Source: an uncultured Lachnospiraceae bacterium (lineage in GTDB: Bacteria; Bacillota; Clostridia; Lachnospirales; Lachnospiraceae). Taken from it: 64,000 bases of DNA. Below the pieces are notes generated by a model. That model was given only the letters and a program-made list of their open reading frames with translations. It made no database searches and was not told the DNA's origin. The position numbers were made by a program, and so were the translations under genes. The stretch lies in assembly GCA_949472775.1 (NCBI GenBank), contig CASWVG010000002.1, forward strand, positions 62,001 through 126,000, in the 5' to 3' direction. This document shows, one piece after another, positions 29,195 through 37,738 of the stretch (position 1 is the first letter of the stretch; each line of letters opens with the position of its first letter).

Positions 29195-30115
29195 ATGGGT
29201 GGACTTGTAGCGTTACTTGTTGTATTGGTACTGATCGTGCTGATTCTGGCATCCTGTATCAAGATTGTGCCGCAGGCGCAGGCTTACGTGGTGGAGCGTC
29301 TGGGGGCGTATCAGCAGACATGGTCTGTGGGGCTGCATATCAAGGTTCCTTTTATTGATAAGGTGGCCAAGAGAGTTGTTCTGAAGGAGCAGGTGGTGGA
29401 CTTCGCGCCCCAGCCTGTGATTACGAAAGATAATGTTACCATGCGGATCGACACGGTGGTCTTCTTCCAGATCACGGATCCGAAGCTGTTTGCCTACGGC
29501 GTGGAAAATCCGATTATGGCGATTGAGAACCTGACGGCGACGACCCTTCGTAACATCATCGGTGAGATGGAACTCGACCAGACACTGACTTCCAGAGAAG
29601 TGATTAACACGAAGATGCGCGCTTCCCTCGATATCGCGACAGACCCCTGGGGTATCAAGGTGAACCGGGTGGAGCTTAAGAATATCATTCCGCCGGCGGC
29701 GATTCAGGACGCCATGGAGAAACAGATGAAGGCGGAGCGTGAGCGCCGTGAAGCAATTCTGCGTGCGGAAGGTGAGAAGAAATCTACCATTCTCGTAGCG
29801 GAAGGTCAGAAAGAATCCGCGATTCTGGAAGCGGAGGCGGAGAAGCAGTCCGCGATCCTGCGCGCGGAGGCACAGAAGGAGAAGATGATCCGCGAGGCGG
29901 AAGGTGAAGCGGAGGCGATTCTTAAGGTGCAGCAGGCGACTGCGGACGGTATCCGTATGATCCGCGAGGCAGGCGCCGACGAGGCAGTCTTAAAGATCAA
30001 GAGTCTGGAGGCATTCGAGAAGGCGGCGGACGGTCAGGCGACAAAGATTATCATTCCCTCGGAGATTCAGGGACTGGCGGGGCTTGCGGCATCCGCAAAG
30101 GAAGTATTCAGATAA
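29195..30115 (+). CDS. SPFH/Band 7 (stomatin-like, QmcA-type) protein
   Basis: IKIVPQAQAYVVERLGAYQQTWSVGLHIKVPFIDKV; IIGEMELDQTLTSREVINTKMRASLD; Glu/Ala-rich coiled coil. Confidence 0.95.
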   Translation: MGGLVALLVVLVLIVLILASCIKIVPQAQAYVVERLGAYQQTWSVGLHIKVPFIDKVAKRVVLKEQVVDFAPQPVITKDNVTMRIDTVVFFQITDPKLFAYGVENPIMAIENLTATTLRNIIGEMELDQTLTSREVINTKMRASLDIATDPWGIKVNRVELKNIIPPAAIQDAMEKQMKAERERREAILRAEGEKKSTILVAEGQKESAILEAEAEKQSAILRAEAQKEKMIREAEGEAEAILKVQQATADGIRMIREAGADEAVLKIKSLEAFEKAADGQATKIIIPSEIQGLAGLAASAKEVFR

Positions 30116-30117
30116 CA

Positions 30118-30170
30118 GAGTGGGAAGCGCTAAGTTTCACTCGGAAGAATGCCAAAAACGGCCATTCACC
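30118..30170 (+). repeat. Intercistronic two-hairpin element, copy D (shortened)
   Basis: GAGTG...CACTC then GAATGcc...GGCCATTC, tail CACCGCACTGG; begins 3 nt after stop. Confidence 0.5.
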
Positions 30171-30204
30171 GCACTGGTTGACTGGCTGGAGGGAAAGAAT
30201 AACG

Positions 30205-30232
30205 ACAGGACGGTTCTGCGGACCCGTCCTGT
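30205..30232 (+). promoter_or_regulatory. Hairpin in the argF 5' region
   Basis: ACAGGACGG ttctgcggac CCGTCCTGT, 9-bp perfect stem, no U tract. Confidence 0.4.
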
Positions 30233-30284
30233 TGAGGTTGTACGCGAATAAACAGTGACAGACACTACATAAGGAGGCAGTATC

Positions 30285-31277
30285 ATGGACTTGAAGGGAC
30301 GCAATTTTTTAAAGCTTCTGGATTTTACGCCGGAGGAAATCTCATACATGCTGGATGTGGCGGCGGATCTGAAGGACAAGAAAAAGAAGGGAATCCCCGT
30401 GGACACGCTGCGGGGAAAAAATGTGGCGCTGATCTTTGAAAAGACAAGCACAAGAACCCGCTGTGCCTTTGAGGTGGCGGCGCACGATCTTGGTATGGGA
30501 ACGACCTATCTTGACCCGTCAGGCTCCCAGATTGGCAGGAAAGAGAGCGTTGCCGACACGGCACGGGTGCTGGGACGCATGTTTGAGGGCATCGAGTACC
30601 GCGGGTACGGGCAGGAGATTGTGGAAGAGCTGGCAAAATACGCGGGTGTGCCGGTCTGGAACGGTCTGACCAATGAGTTTCACCCGACCCAGATGCTGGC
30701 GGATCTTCTGACCATACGGGAGCATTTCGGGCGCGTGAAGGGCATTAAGCTGACTTATATGGGCGATGCCCGCTATAACATGGGCAATTCCCTTATGGTG
30801 GCCTGCGCCAAGATGGGCATGCATTTCACGGCATGCACAAGTAAAAAGTATTTCCCGGAGGAAACGCTTGTGAAAACCTGCCGGGAGATTGCGGAAGAAA
30901 ACGGCGGTTCCATCCGTCTGACGGAAGATGTGCCGGAGGGCGTGACGGGAGCGGATGTGGTTTACACGGATGTGTGGGTGTCTATGGGCGAGCCGGCGCA
31001 GATCTGGGAGGAGAGACTGCGCGATCTTGCGCCTTATCAGGTCAACGCGCAGGCGATGGCTCTTGCCGGAAAAGACGCGGTGTTCATGCACTGTCTGCCC
31101 GCGTTCCACGATCACGAAACGGGAATCGGTAAGGAGATCGGTGAAAAGTACGGGATGGCGGAGCTGGAAGTGACAGACGAGGTGTTTGAGTCGGCGCAGT
31201 CCATTGTGTTCGATGAGGCGGAGAACAGAATGCACACCATCAAAGCGGTTATGGCAGTGACACTTGGGTTAGCGTGA
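30285..31277 (+). CDS. argF: Ornithine carbamoyltransferase
   Basis: [53 protein letters not shown]. Confidence 0.96.
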   Translation: MDLKGRNFLKLLDFTPEEISYMLDVAADLKDKKKKGIPVDTLRGKNVALIFEKTSTRTRCAFEVAAHDLGMGTTYLDPSGSQIGRKESVADTARVLGRMFEGIEYRGYGQEIVEELAKYAGVPVWNGLTNEFHPTQMLADLLTIREHFGRVKGIKLTYMGDARYNMGNSLMVACAKMGMHFTACTSKKYFPEETLVKTCREIAEENGGSIRLTEDVPEGVTGADVVYTDVWVSMGEPAQIWEERLRDLAPYQVNAQAMALAGKDAVFMHCLPAFHDHETGIGKEIGEKYGMAELEVTDEVFESAQSIVFDEAENRMHTIKAVMAVTLGLA

Positions 31278-31354
31278 AAATTCTAAAGCTCAGCGGCAAT
31301 GGCTGCTTCGTGAAGTGTTTCACGCGGGAGAATGCCGAAAAACGGGCATTCTTC
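31272..31354 (+). repeat. Intercistronic two-hairpin element, copy E
   Basis: Outer stem GCGTGAAA/TTTCACGC including the argF stop codon; GGAGAATGCC/GGCATTCTTC second hairpin; shared CAGCGGCAATGGCTGCTTCGTGAAG core. Confidence 0.75.
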
Positions 31355-31403
31355 GGGACGTGCCTGCTTGTCCGCTGACTATGAGATTCCGCGGAGCGGA
31401 GTC

Positions 31404-32432
31404 ATGGGGGTAAGAGATAAATCCATGAAGACAGACAGATCCGATATTTTAACATGTCTGCGGAGCAGTGAGGACTATGTGTCGGGGCAGCAGCTCTGCG
31501 ACCGCCTTGGCGTTTCCCGCACGGCGGTCTGGAAGGTGATTAAACAGTTGAAAGAGGAAGGTTACCGGATCGAGTCGGTGCCAAGCCGCGGCTATCGGCT
31601 GGTGGAGAGCCCTGCGGACGCCTATTCGGAGAGTGAGATTGCCAGCAGGCTCCGCACGAAATGGGCAGGACAGCGGCTTATCTTTTTTGAGTCCACCGGT
31701 TCCACAAATCCCGATGCCAAACGCTTTGCGGAGGAAGGGGCGCCGCGGGGCACGACGGTGGTTGCAGACAGGCAGACCGCGGGCAGAGGGCGCAGAGGCA
31801 GATCATGGGAGTCGCCTGCGGGGCGGTCCATCTATTTTACGATTATTGTCCGCCCGGCGTTTATCCCGGATAAGGCATCTATGATCACGCTTGTTATGGC
31901 ACTTTCCGTGGCGGAGGCGATCCATGAAGTGACGGGACTTCCCACGGGCATCAAATGGCCGAATGACATTGTGGTGAACGGGAAAAAGGTGGTCGGGATT
32001 CTCACAGAGATGAGCATGACGCCGGAGATGAACGAGATTCAGTTTCTGGTAGCAGGTGTGGGTGTCAACGTGAATCAGGAGAGCGCGGAGGAATTCCCGG
32101 AGGAACTGCGGGGGGCGGCGACTTCCCTTAAAATAGAGTCCGGGCGGCATTTTGACCGGGCCGCTCTTCTGGCAGAGATTCTGGCGCGGTTTGAGCAGGA
32201 TTACGAGACGTTTGAGCGCACGCTGACGCTTTCCGAATTAAAGGAGCGCTATGAGTCGCGTCTGGCCGGCAGAAACGCCGTTGTGCGCATCCTGGATCCG
32301 GCTGGGGAGTACACCGGGATTTCGCGGGGGATTACCGAGACGGGAGAGCTGATTGTGGAGAAGGAGACAGGGGAGACCGTTCTTATATATGCCGGGGAAG
32401 TTTCGGTTCGCGGGCTGTACGGTTATGTCTGA
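31404..32432 (+). CDS. birA: Biotin--[acetyl-CoA-carboxylase] ligase / biotin operon repressor
   Basis: N-terminal HTH SGQQLCDRLGVSRTAVWKVIKQLKEEGYRIESVPSRGYRLVE; DRQTAGRGRRGRSWESPAGRSIYFTIIVRP; GIKWPNDIVVNGKKVVGILTEM. Confidence 0.95.
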   Translation: MGVRDKSMKTDRSDILTCLRSSEDYVSGQQLCDRLGVSRTAVWKVIKQLKEEGYRIESVPSRGYRLVESPADAYSESEIASRLRTKWAGQRLIFFESTGSTNPDAKRFAEEGAPRGTTVVADRQTAGRGRRGRSWESPAGRSIYFTIIVRPAFIPDKASMITLVMALSVAEAIHEVTGLPTGIKWPNDIVVNGKKVVGILTEMSMTPEMNEIQFLVAGVGVNVNQESAEEFPEELRGAATSLKIESGRHFDRAALLAEILARFEQDYETFERTLTLSELKERYESRLAGRNAVVRILDPAGEYTGISRGITETGELIVEKETGETVLIYAGEVSVRGLYGYV

Positions 32433-32541
32433 TAGAAATGCGAATAAATGACATGTGTGTCGGTAAAAACCTTTGAGATAAGGAGAGCGGCAGCATGTGA
32501 GCCGGATGGTGTCAGAATGGCAGCGGTGGAAGGAAACGCTT

Positions 32542-32883
32542 ATGGAAGATAAGAGAATCGTGCTCTGCGGCGCAAACGCCTATGAGCAGAAATACTATTT
32601 TAACGGGAAATTTGATAAGATTCCGCAGTCGATCAAGGATGAACTGCATATCATCTGCGTACTTTTCACGGAGGAAGTGGGTGGCATTTTTACGATTGTT
32701 TTTGAGGAGGATGGCAGCATCTCCCTGGAGACGGACGCGGAGGAGGACGATCTGCTATATGACGACATCAGCAGCGGCCTTCTGGTGGGCGAAATCCGCA
32801 GGAACAGGCAGGAAATGCTGGAAGCTTTGCAACTGTACTACCGGGTGTTTATCCTGCATGAGGATATACAGACCGAGGACTGA
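32542..32883 (+). CDS. Conserved small protein (DUF6145-like)
   Basis: MEDKRIVLCGANAYEQKYYFNGKFDKIPQSIKDELHIICVLFTEEVGGIFTIVFEEDGSI; adjacent to dus. Confidence 0.6.
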   Translation: MEDKRIVLCGANAYEQKYYFNGKFDKIPQSIKDELHIICVLFTEEVGGIFTIVFEEDGSISLETDAEEDDLLYDDISSGLLVGEIRRNRQEMLEALQLYYRVFILHEDIQTED

Positions 32884-32959
32884 TTGTTAGAAAAGTAGTG
32901 GATTAACCGATTGCTGTAATCACAGTTTAGGGTTTGTGCGAAAGATTGGTGTGAATGAC

Positions 32960-33931
32960 ATGAGTCAATTACTGAAACCGCTTATGATTGGCAACGTTTC
33001 GTTGGAAAATAATCTGATACTGGCTCCCATGGCAGGCGTGACGGACCTGCCATTTCGTTTGCTGTGCAGCGAACAGGGGGCAGCACTTGCCGGGATGGAA
33101 ATGGTGAGCGCCAAGGCGATCATGTACGGCAATAAAAATACGGAGGGACTGCTTGCGATTCACCCCCAGGAAGGACCGGTCTCCCTGCAGTTGTTCGGTT
33201 CAGACCCGAAAATCGTCAGCGAGATGGCGAAACGGATTGAGGAGCGGCCCTTTGCCATACTGGATATCAATATGGGCTGCCCCGTGCCGAAGATTGTGAA
33301 CAACGGGGAGGGCTCAGCGCTGATGCGGGAGCCGAAGCTGGCGGGGGAGATCATTGCCGCCACGGTAAAGGCAATAGAGAAGCCCGTCACAGTGAAAATC
33401 CGCAAAGGCTTTGACGCGGACCATGTCAATGCGGTGGAGTTTGCGAAGATCGCGGAGGAAGCGGGAGCGGCAGCGGTGGCTGTGCACGGCAGAACGAGAG
33501 AACAGTTTTACAGCGGTGAGGCGGACTGGGAGATCATAGCGAAGGTGAAGGAGGCGGTCTCCATTCCCGTGATCGGAAACGGGGATGTGACGGACCCGGT
33601 CAGCGCGGAAAAACTGCTTGCGCAGACGGGGTGCGACGGCGTGATGATCGGCCGCGCCGCCAGAGGCAACCCGTGGCTTTTCGGGCAGATTGCCGCCTGG
33701 CTGAGAGACGGGCGGACGATGGCACCGCCGTCCATGGAAGAGAAAAAGAAGATGATTCTGCGCCACGCCGCGCTGCAGATGGAGATCAAGGGAGAGTATA
33801 CCGGCGTCCGGGAAATGAGAAAACACCTGTCATGGTATACAGCCGGACTGCCCGGTTCTGCCCGGCTCAGAGGGGCTGTGAATCAGGCGGAGAGTTTTGA
33901 CGGGATTGAGCGGTTAGTGGAATCCATGTGA
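32960..33931 (+). CDS. dusB: tRNA-dihydrouridine synthase
   Basis: LILAPMAGVTDLPFRLLCSEQGA, DINMGCPVPKIVNNGEGSALM, AAVAVHGRTREQFYSGEADW, GVMIGRAARGNPWLF. Confidence 0.95.
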   Translation: MSQLLKPLMIGNVSLENNLILAPMAGVTDLPFRLLCSEQGAALAGMEMVSAKAIMYGNKNTEGLLAIHPQEGPVSLQLFGSDPKIVSEMAKRIEERPFAILDINMGCPVPKIVNNGEGSALMREPKLAGEIIAATVKAIEKPVTVKIRKGFDADHVNAVEFAKIAEEAGAAAVAVHGRTREQFYSGEADWEIIAKVKEAVSIPVIGNGDVTDPVSAEKLLAQTGCDGVMIGRAARGNPWLFGQIAAWLRDGRTMAPPSMEEKKKMILRHAALQMEIKGEYTGVREMRKHLSWYTAGLPGSARLRGAVNQAESFDGIERLVESM

Positions 33932-34089
33932 ATGCGGAACCGGTAAAATGCTTTCGTAAAATCTGCCTGCATGTCTGAAAGCCCGGAGACATATACTGTT
34001 TCAGAACGTAATGGGGATATGGCTTTTCACATTCACATAAAAAGTGTGAGAAGAATGTAGATTCCGCTGACTGGGGGCAGGTAGATATT

Positions 34090-34998
34090 ATGGAAACGGA
34101 TTGCGTTGTCTATTTTCATCCCACTCAGGATATGAATAAAATGGCTGCCGCCAAGAGACACTGGTGGGAGGGTGTAACACTTCCGGGACAGATTTTACAG
34201 GCGGCGGAGACGGGCGGTTTCTTTGTGCCCGTGGACTGTCCGGTGCCGCCTTTCTACTATAAAAAGAAACCGTGGCCGGAAGAGACATTGGAGGAGGCGA
34301 TGGAGACTGTGCTGCACAGCGCGCCGGGACTGGCTGACGCGTTTCTTCATCCACAAATAATGACACTTATGTCAGAAAGGTGGAGGGCGCGCTGGGAGCC
34401 TCGAAAAGAGACGATAGAAAAGCTCGCTGTCGCTATGTTGGCGGCCTGTGCGTCTGACTGTCTGCGCCAAGAGGGAAGGGTGACCGTGCTGCTTGGAAGG
34501 CCGGGTGAAACCGACTGGCAGATGGAGATGACGAGAAGGCTTCTTACGCCTTATCTTACGAGAATCAACAGCCTGATCTTTTATTATGAGGAGATGGAGG
34601 GGACGGATATCTGGGAGGAGGTGGCGGAGGAGATGGAGGCTTACGGGTATGAGTACGGCCTTGTGCCCGGCATGAAGCCATATCTCGTTTCAGAGGAAGG
34701 GCTTCGCTGTGGCAGGGAGAGGTGCGGCGGGGTGGTTCTGGATTATGCGGATACACCCAGATTTCCCAGGGTGGAGCGGGAGGGACAGACTGTCTATGCG
34801 GACCTGCTTTCCAGCCCGGAAAAGGAATGCGGCTGCGCCAGAAAAAACGGGCGGATTCTCTATATATCGCCAGTCAAATATCTTGACACTATAGTGAAAA
34901 ATGGGTATTATAGAAAAATGTACGCGGAGGCAATGAGCAGTGTGCAGACAGCACGCGAGCAAGATGGAGCAAAGCGGAATCGAGATGCACTGCGTTAG
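34090..34998 (+). CDS. Conserved hypothetical protein
   Basis: 302-codon ORF collinear with neighbours; no domain recognised. Confidence 0.6.
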   Translation: METDCVVYFHPTQDMNKMAAAKRHWWEGVTLPGQILQAAETGGFFVPVDCPVPPFYYKKKPWPEETLEEAMETVLHSAPGLADAFLHPQIMTLMSERWRARWEPRKETIEKLAVAMLAACASDCLRQEGRVTVLLGRPGETDWQMEMTRRLLTPYLTRINSLIFYYEEMEGTDIWEEVAEEMEAYGYEYGLVPGMKPYLVSEEGLRCGRERCGGVVLDYADTPRFPRVEREGQTVYADLLSSPEKECGCARKNGRILYISPVKYLDTIVKNGYYRKMYAEAMSSVQTAREQDGAKRNRDALR

Positions 34999-35028
34999 TA
35001 ATATATTTAGAAAGGAAGAGTTTTTACC

Positions 35029-35511
35029 ATGCAGGAGAAAAAGAATATTTTAACGTATGAGGGCTTGCGCAAGTACGAGGATGAGCTACATGATCTGAAG
35101 GTCGTAAAGCGTAAGGAAGTGGCCCAGAAGATCAAGGAGGCCAGAGAGCAGGGCGACCTCTCCGAGAATGCCGAGTACGACGCAGCTAAGGACGAGCAGC
35201 GCGACATTGAGGCGAGGATTGAGGAGCTGGAGAAAATTCTGAAAAACGCCGAGGTTGTGGTGGAGGACGAGGTAGATCTCGACAAGATCAATATCGGCTG
35301 TCAGGTAAAAATACTGGACGTGGAGTTCAATGAGGAGCTGGAGTATAAGATCGTCGGTTCCACCGAGGCGAACAGCTTAAAGGGAAAAATTTCCAACGAG
35401 TCTCCCGTGGGAAAGGCGTTAATCGGGAGCAAGGTCGGCGATACGGTTGAGGTGGAGACACAGGCCGGTGTCATCAAGTACAAAGTTTTGGAGATTCAGC
35501 GGTCGAACTGA
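35029..35511 (+). CDS. greA: Transcription elongation factor GreA
   Basis: [53 protein letters not shown]. Confidence 0.96.
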   Translation: MQEKKNILTYEGLRKYEDELHDLKVVKRKEVAQKIKEAREQGDLSENAEYDAAKDEQRDIEARIEELEKILKNAEVVVEDEVDLDKINIGCQVKILDVEFNEELEYKIVGSTEANSLKGKISNESPVGKALIGSKVGDTVEVETQAGVIKYKVLEIQRSN

Positions 35512-35574
35512 GCACAGAGCGTGCGTCTTATCAGAAATTACAGTGTGGCACATATATAGAGAAAGGACAGCATC

Positions 35575-37686
35575 ATGGCAGAAACACAGCAGGATATCAA
35601 TCAGCTTTTGAAGGTGAGAAGGGAGAAACTTGCCGCTTTGCAGGAGGCTGGCAGAGATCCCTTTCAAATCACGAAATACGATATAACCCATCACAGCCAG
35701 GAGATTCTCGACAACTTTGACGCGCTGGAAGGCAAAAGCGTGTCCATTGCGGGCCGTGTGATGAGCAAGCGCGTTATGGGCAAGGCGTCCTTTTGCAACG
35801 TGCAGGATCTGCAGGGCGATATTCAGGTCTATGTGGCAAGGGACAGCATTGGGGAAGAGCCTTACGCCGATTTCAAAAAATATGACGTGGGTGACATTGC
35901 AGGTATCGAAGGGGAGGTTTTTAAGACCAAAACCGGCGAAATATCCGTCCATGCGGCGAAAGTGACACTGCTGTCAAAAAGTCTGCAGATTCTTCCGGAG
36001 AAGTATCACGGTCTGGTGAATACGGATATCCGTTACCGGCAGAGATACACGGATCTGATTATGAACGCGGATGTGAAAAAGACTTTCGTCATGCGTTCCA
36101 AAATCATCAGTTCCATCAGACGCTATCTGGACGGACAGGGATTTCTGGAGGTGGAGACGCCCATGCTCGTATCCAACGCGGGCGGCGCGGCGGCAAGACC
36201 GTTTGAGACCCACTACAATGCACTGGATGAGGATGTGAAGCTTCGCATTTCCCTGGAATTATATCTGAAGAGGCTGATCGTGGGCGGTATGGAGAGAGTC
36301 TATGAGATCGGGCGGGTATTCCGCAACGAAGGACTGGACGCCAGACACAATCCAGAGTTTACGCTGATGGAGCTGTATCAGGCTTACACCGACTACAACG
36401 GGATGATGGATCTGACCGAGAACATGTTCCGCCATGTGGCAAAAGAAGTCTGCGGCACCACCACCGTGCCCTACGGAGATGTGGAGATCGATCTGGGCAA
36501 ACCCTTTGAGCGGATTACCATGGTGGGAGCTGTGAAGAAATATACGGGTGTTGACTTTGACGAGGTAGCGGACACCGCGGCGGCAAAGAAGCTGGCGGAC
36601 GAAAAGGGCGTACACTACGAGGAGCGCCATACGAAGGGTGATATCATCAACCTCTTCTTTGAGGAGTTTGTGGAGGAGCATCTGGTGCAGCCCACTTTTG
36701 TGATGGATCATCCTGTGGAGATTTCGCCCCTCACCAAGAGAAAGCCGGACAAGCCGGACTATGTGGAGCGTTTTGAGCTGTTTATCACAGCGCGGGAGAT
36801 GTGTAACGCCTACTCCGAGTTAAATGACCCGATTGACCAGAGGGAACGTTTCCGTGCGCAGGAGGCTGCGCTTGCGGCGGGCGACGAGGAAGCCAACACA
36901 ACGGACGAAGACTTTATGAACGCGCTGGAGATCGGCATGCCCCCTACAGGCGGCATCGGGTACGGCATTGACAGGCTGGTGATGCTTTTGACCAACTCCC
37001 CGGCGATCCGTGACGTTCTGCTTTTCCCGACCATGAAAAGTCTGGATAAAAAGCCTTCTGACACGGCCAGGTCCGCGAAGAAACCGGCGGGCGGTGAGGC
37101 GAAGAAGAGCAGCGTGACCCGGGAACAGGCGCTTGCGCTTTTGAAGAAATACAACAAGGAGCCGTTCCATATCCAGCACGCCCTGACCGTGGAAGGTGTG
37201 ATGCGCTGGTACGCCAAGGAACTGGGCTATGGGGCGGAAGAGGAGTTCTGGGGGATTACCGGGCTCCTGCACGATATCGACTTTGAGCTTTATCCAGAGG
37301 AGCACTGCAAGAAAGCGCCGGAGCTTTTGCGCGAAGGTGGTGTGAGTGAGGATATGATCTACGCGGTCTGCTCCCACGGCTTTGGACTGTGCAGTGAGGA
37401 CGAGCCGAAACTGGAGATGGAGAAAGTGCTCTTCGCGGCGGACGAGCTGACGGGGCTGATCTGGTCCTGTGCCCTGATGCGTCCCTCCAAGAGTACGATG
37501 GATATGGAAGTCAAGAGCTTGAAAAAGAAGTTTAAGGACAAGAAGTTCGCGGCGGGCTGTTCCAGAGAAGTCATTGCCCAGGGCGCGGAGATGCTCGGCT
37601 GGGAGCTGGATGACCTGTTCGATAAGACCATTCAGGCCATGAGAAGCTGTGAGGCTGACGTGGCTGCAGCGATGGAGAATATGTAA
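35575..37686 (+). CDS. lysS: Lysyl-tRNA synthetase (class II) with C-terminal HD-domain fusion
   Basis: Class II motifs FLEVETPMLVSNAGGAAARPF, YEIGRVFRNEGLDARHNPEFTLMELYQAY, GIGYGIDRLVMLLTNSPAIRDVLLFP; C-term HIQHALTVEGVMRWYAKEL...GLLHDIDFE...CSHGFG...AADELTGLI. Confidence 0.95.
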   Translation: MAETQQDINQLLKVRREKLAALQEAGRDPFQITKYDITHHSQEILDNFDALEGKSVSIAGRVMSKRVMGKASFCNVQDLQGDIQVYVARDSIGEEPYADFKKYDVGDIAGIEGEVFKTKTGEISVHAAKVTLLSKSLQILPEKYHGLVNTDIRYRQRYTDLIMNADVKKTFVMRSKIISSIRRYLDGQGFLEVETPMLVSNAGGAAARPFETHYNALDEDVKLRISLELYLKRLIVGGMERVYEIGRVFRNEGLDARHNPEFTLMELYQAYTDYNGMMDLTENMFRHVAKEVCGTTTVPYGDVEIDLGKPFERITMVGAVKKYTGVDFDEVADTAAAKKLADEKGVHYEERHTKGDIINLFFEEFVEEHLVQPTFVMDHPVEISPLTKRKPDKPDYVERFELFITAREMCNAYSELNDPIDQRERFRAQEAALAAGDEEANTTDEDFMNALEIGMPPTGGIGYGIDRLVMLLTNSPAIRDVLLFPTMKSLDKKPSDTARSAKKPAGGEAKKSSVTREQALALLKKYNKEPFHIQHALTVEGVMRWYAKELGYGAEEEFWGITGLLHDIDFELYPEEHCKKAPELLREGGVSEDMIYAVCSHGFGLCSEDEPKLEMEKVLFAADELTGLIWSCALMRPSKSTMDMEVKSLKKKFKDKKFAAGCSREVIAQGAEMLGWELDDLFDKTIQAMRSCEADVAAAMENM

Positions 37687-37703
37687 TCATTTACTGATGG
37701 CAA

Positions 37704-37731
37704 AGGCTGTCGCCCCCGGGCGGCAGCCTTC
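37704..37731. terminator. Terminator hairpin between convergent lysS and GGDEF genes
   Basis: AAGGCTGTCGCCcccGGGCGGCAGCCTT. Confidence 0.65.
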
Positions 37732-37738
37732 GTTGTAT

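Noticed and set aside
35512-35574. T-box or other leader before lysS
   Set aside because: The greA-lysS gap is about 60 nt, too short for a T-box, with no specifier or antiterminator motifs.
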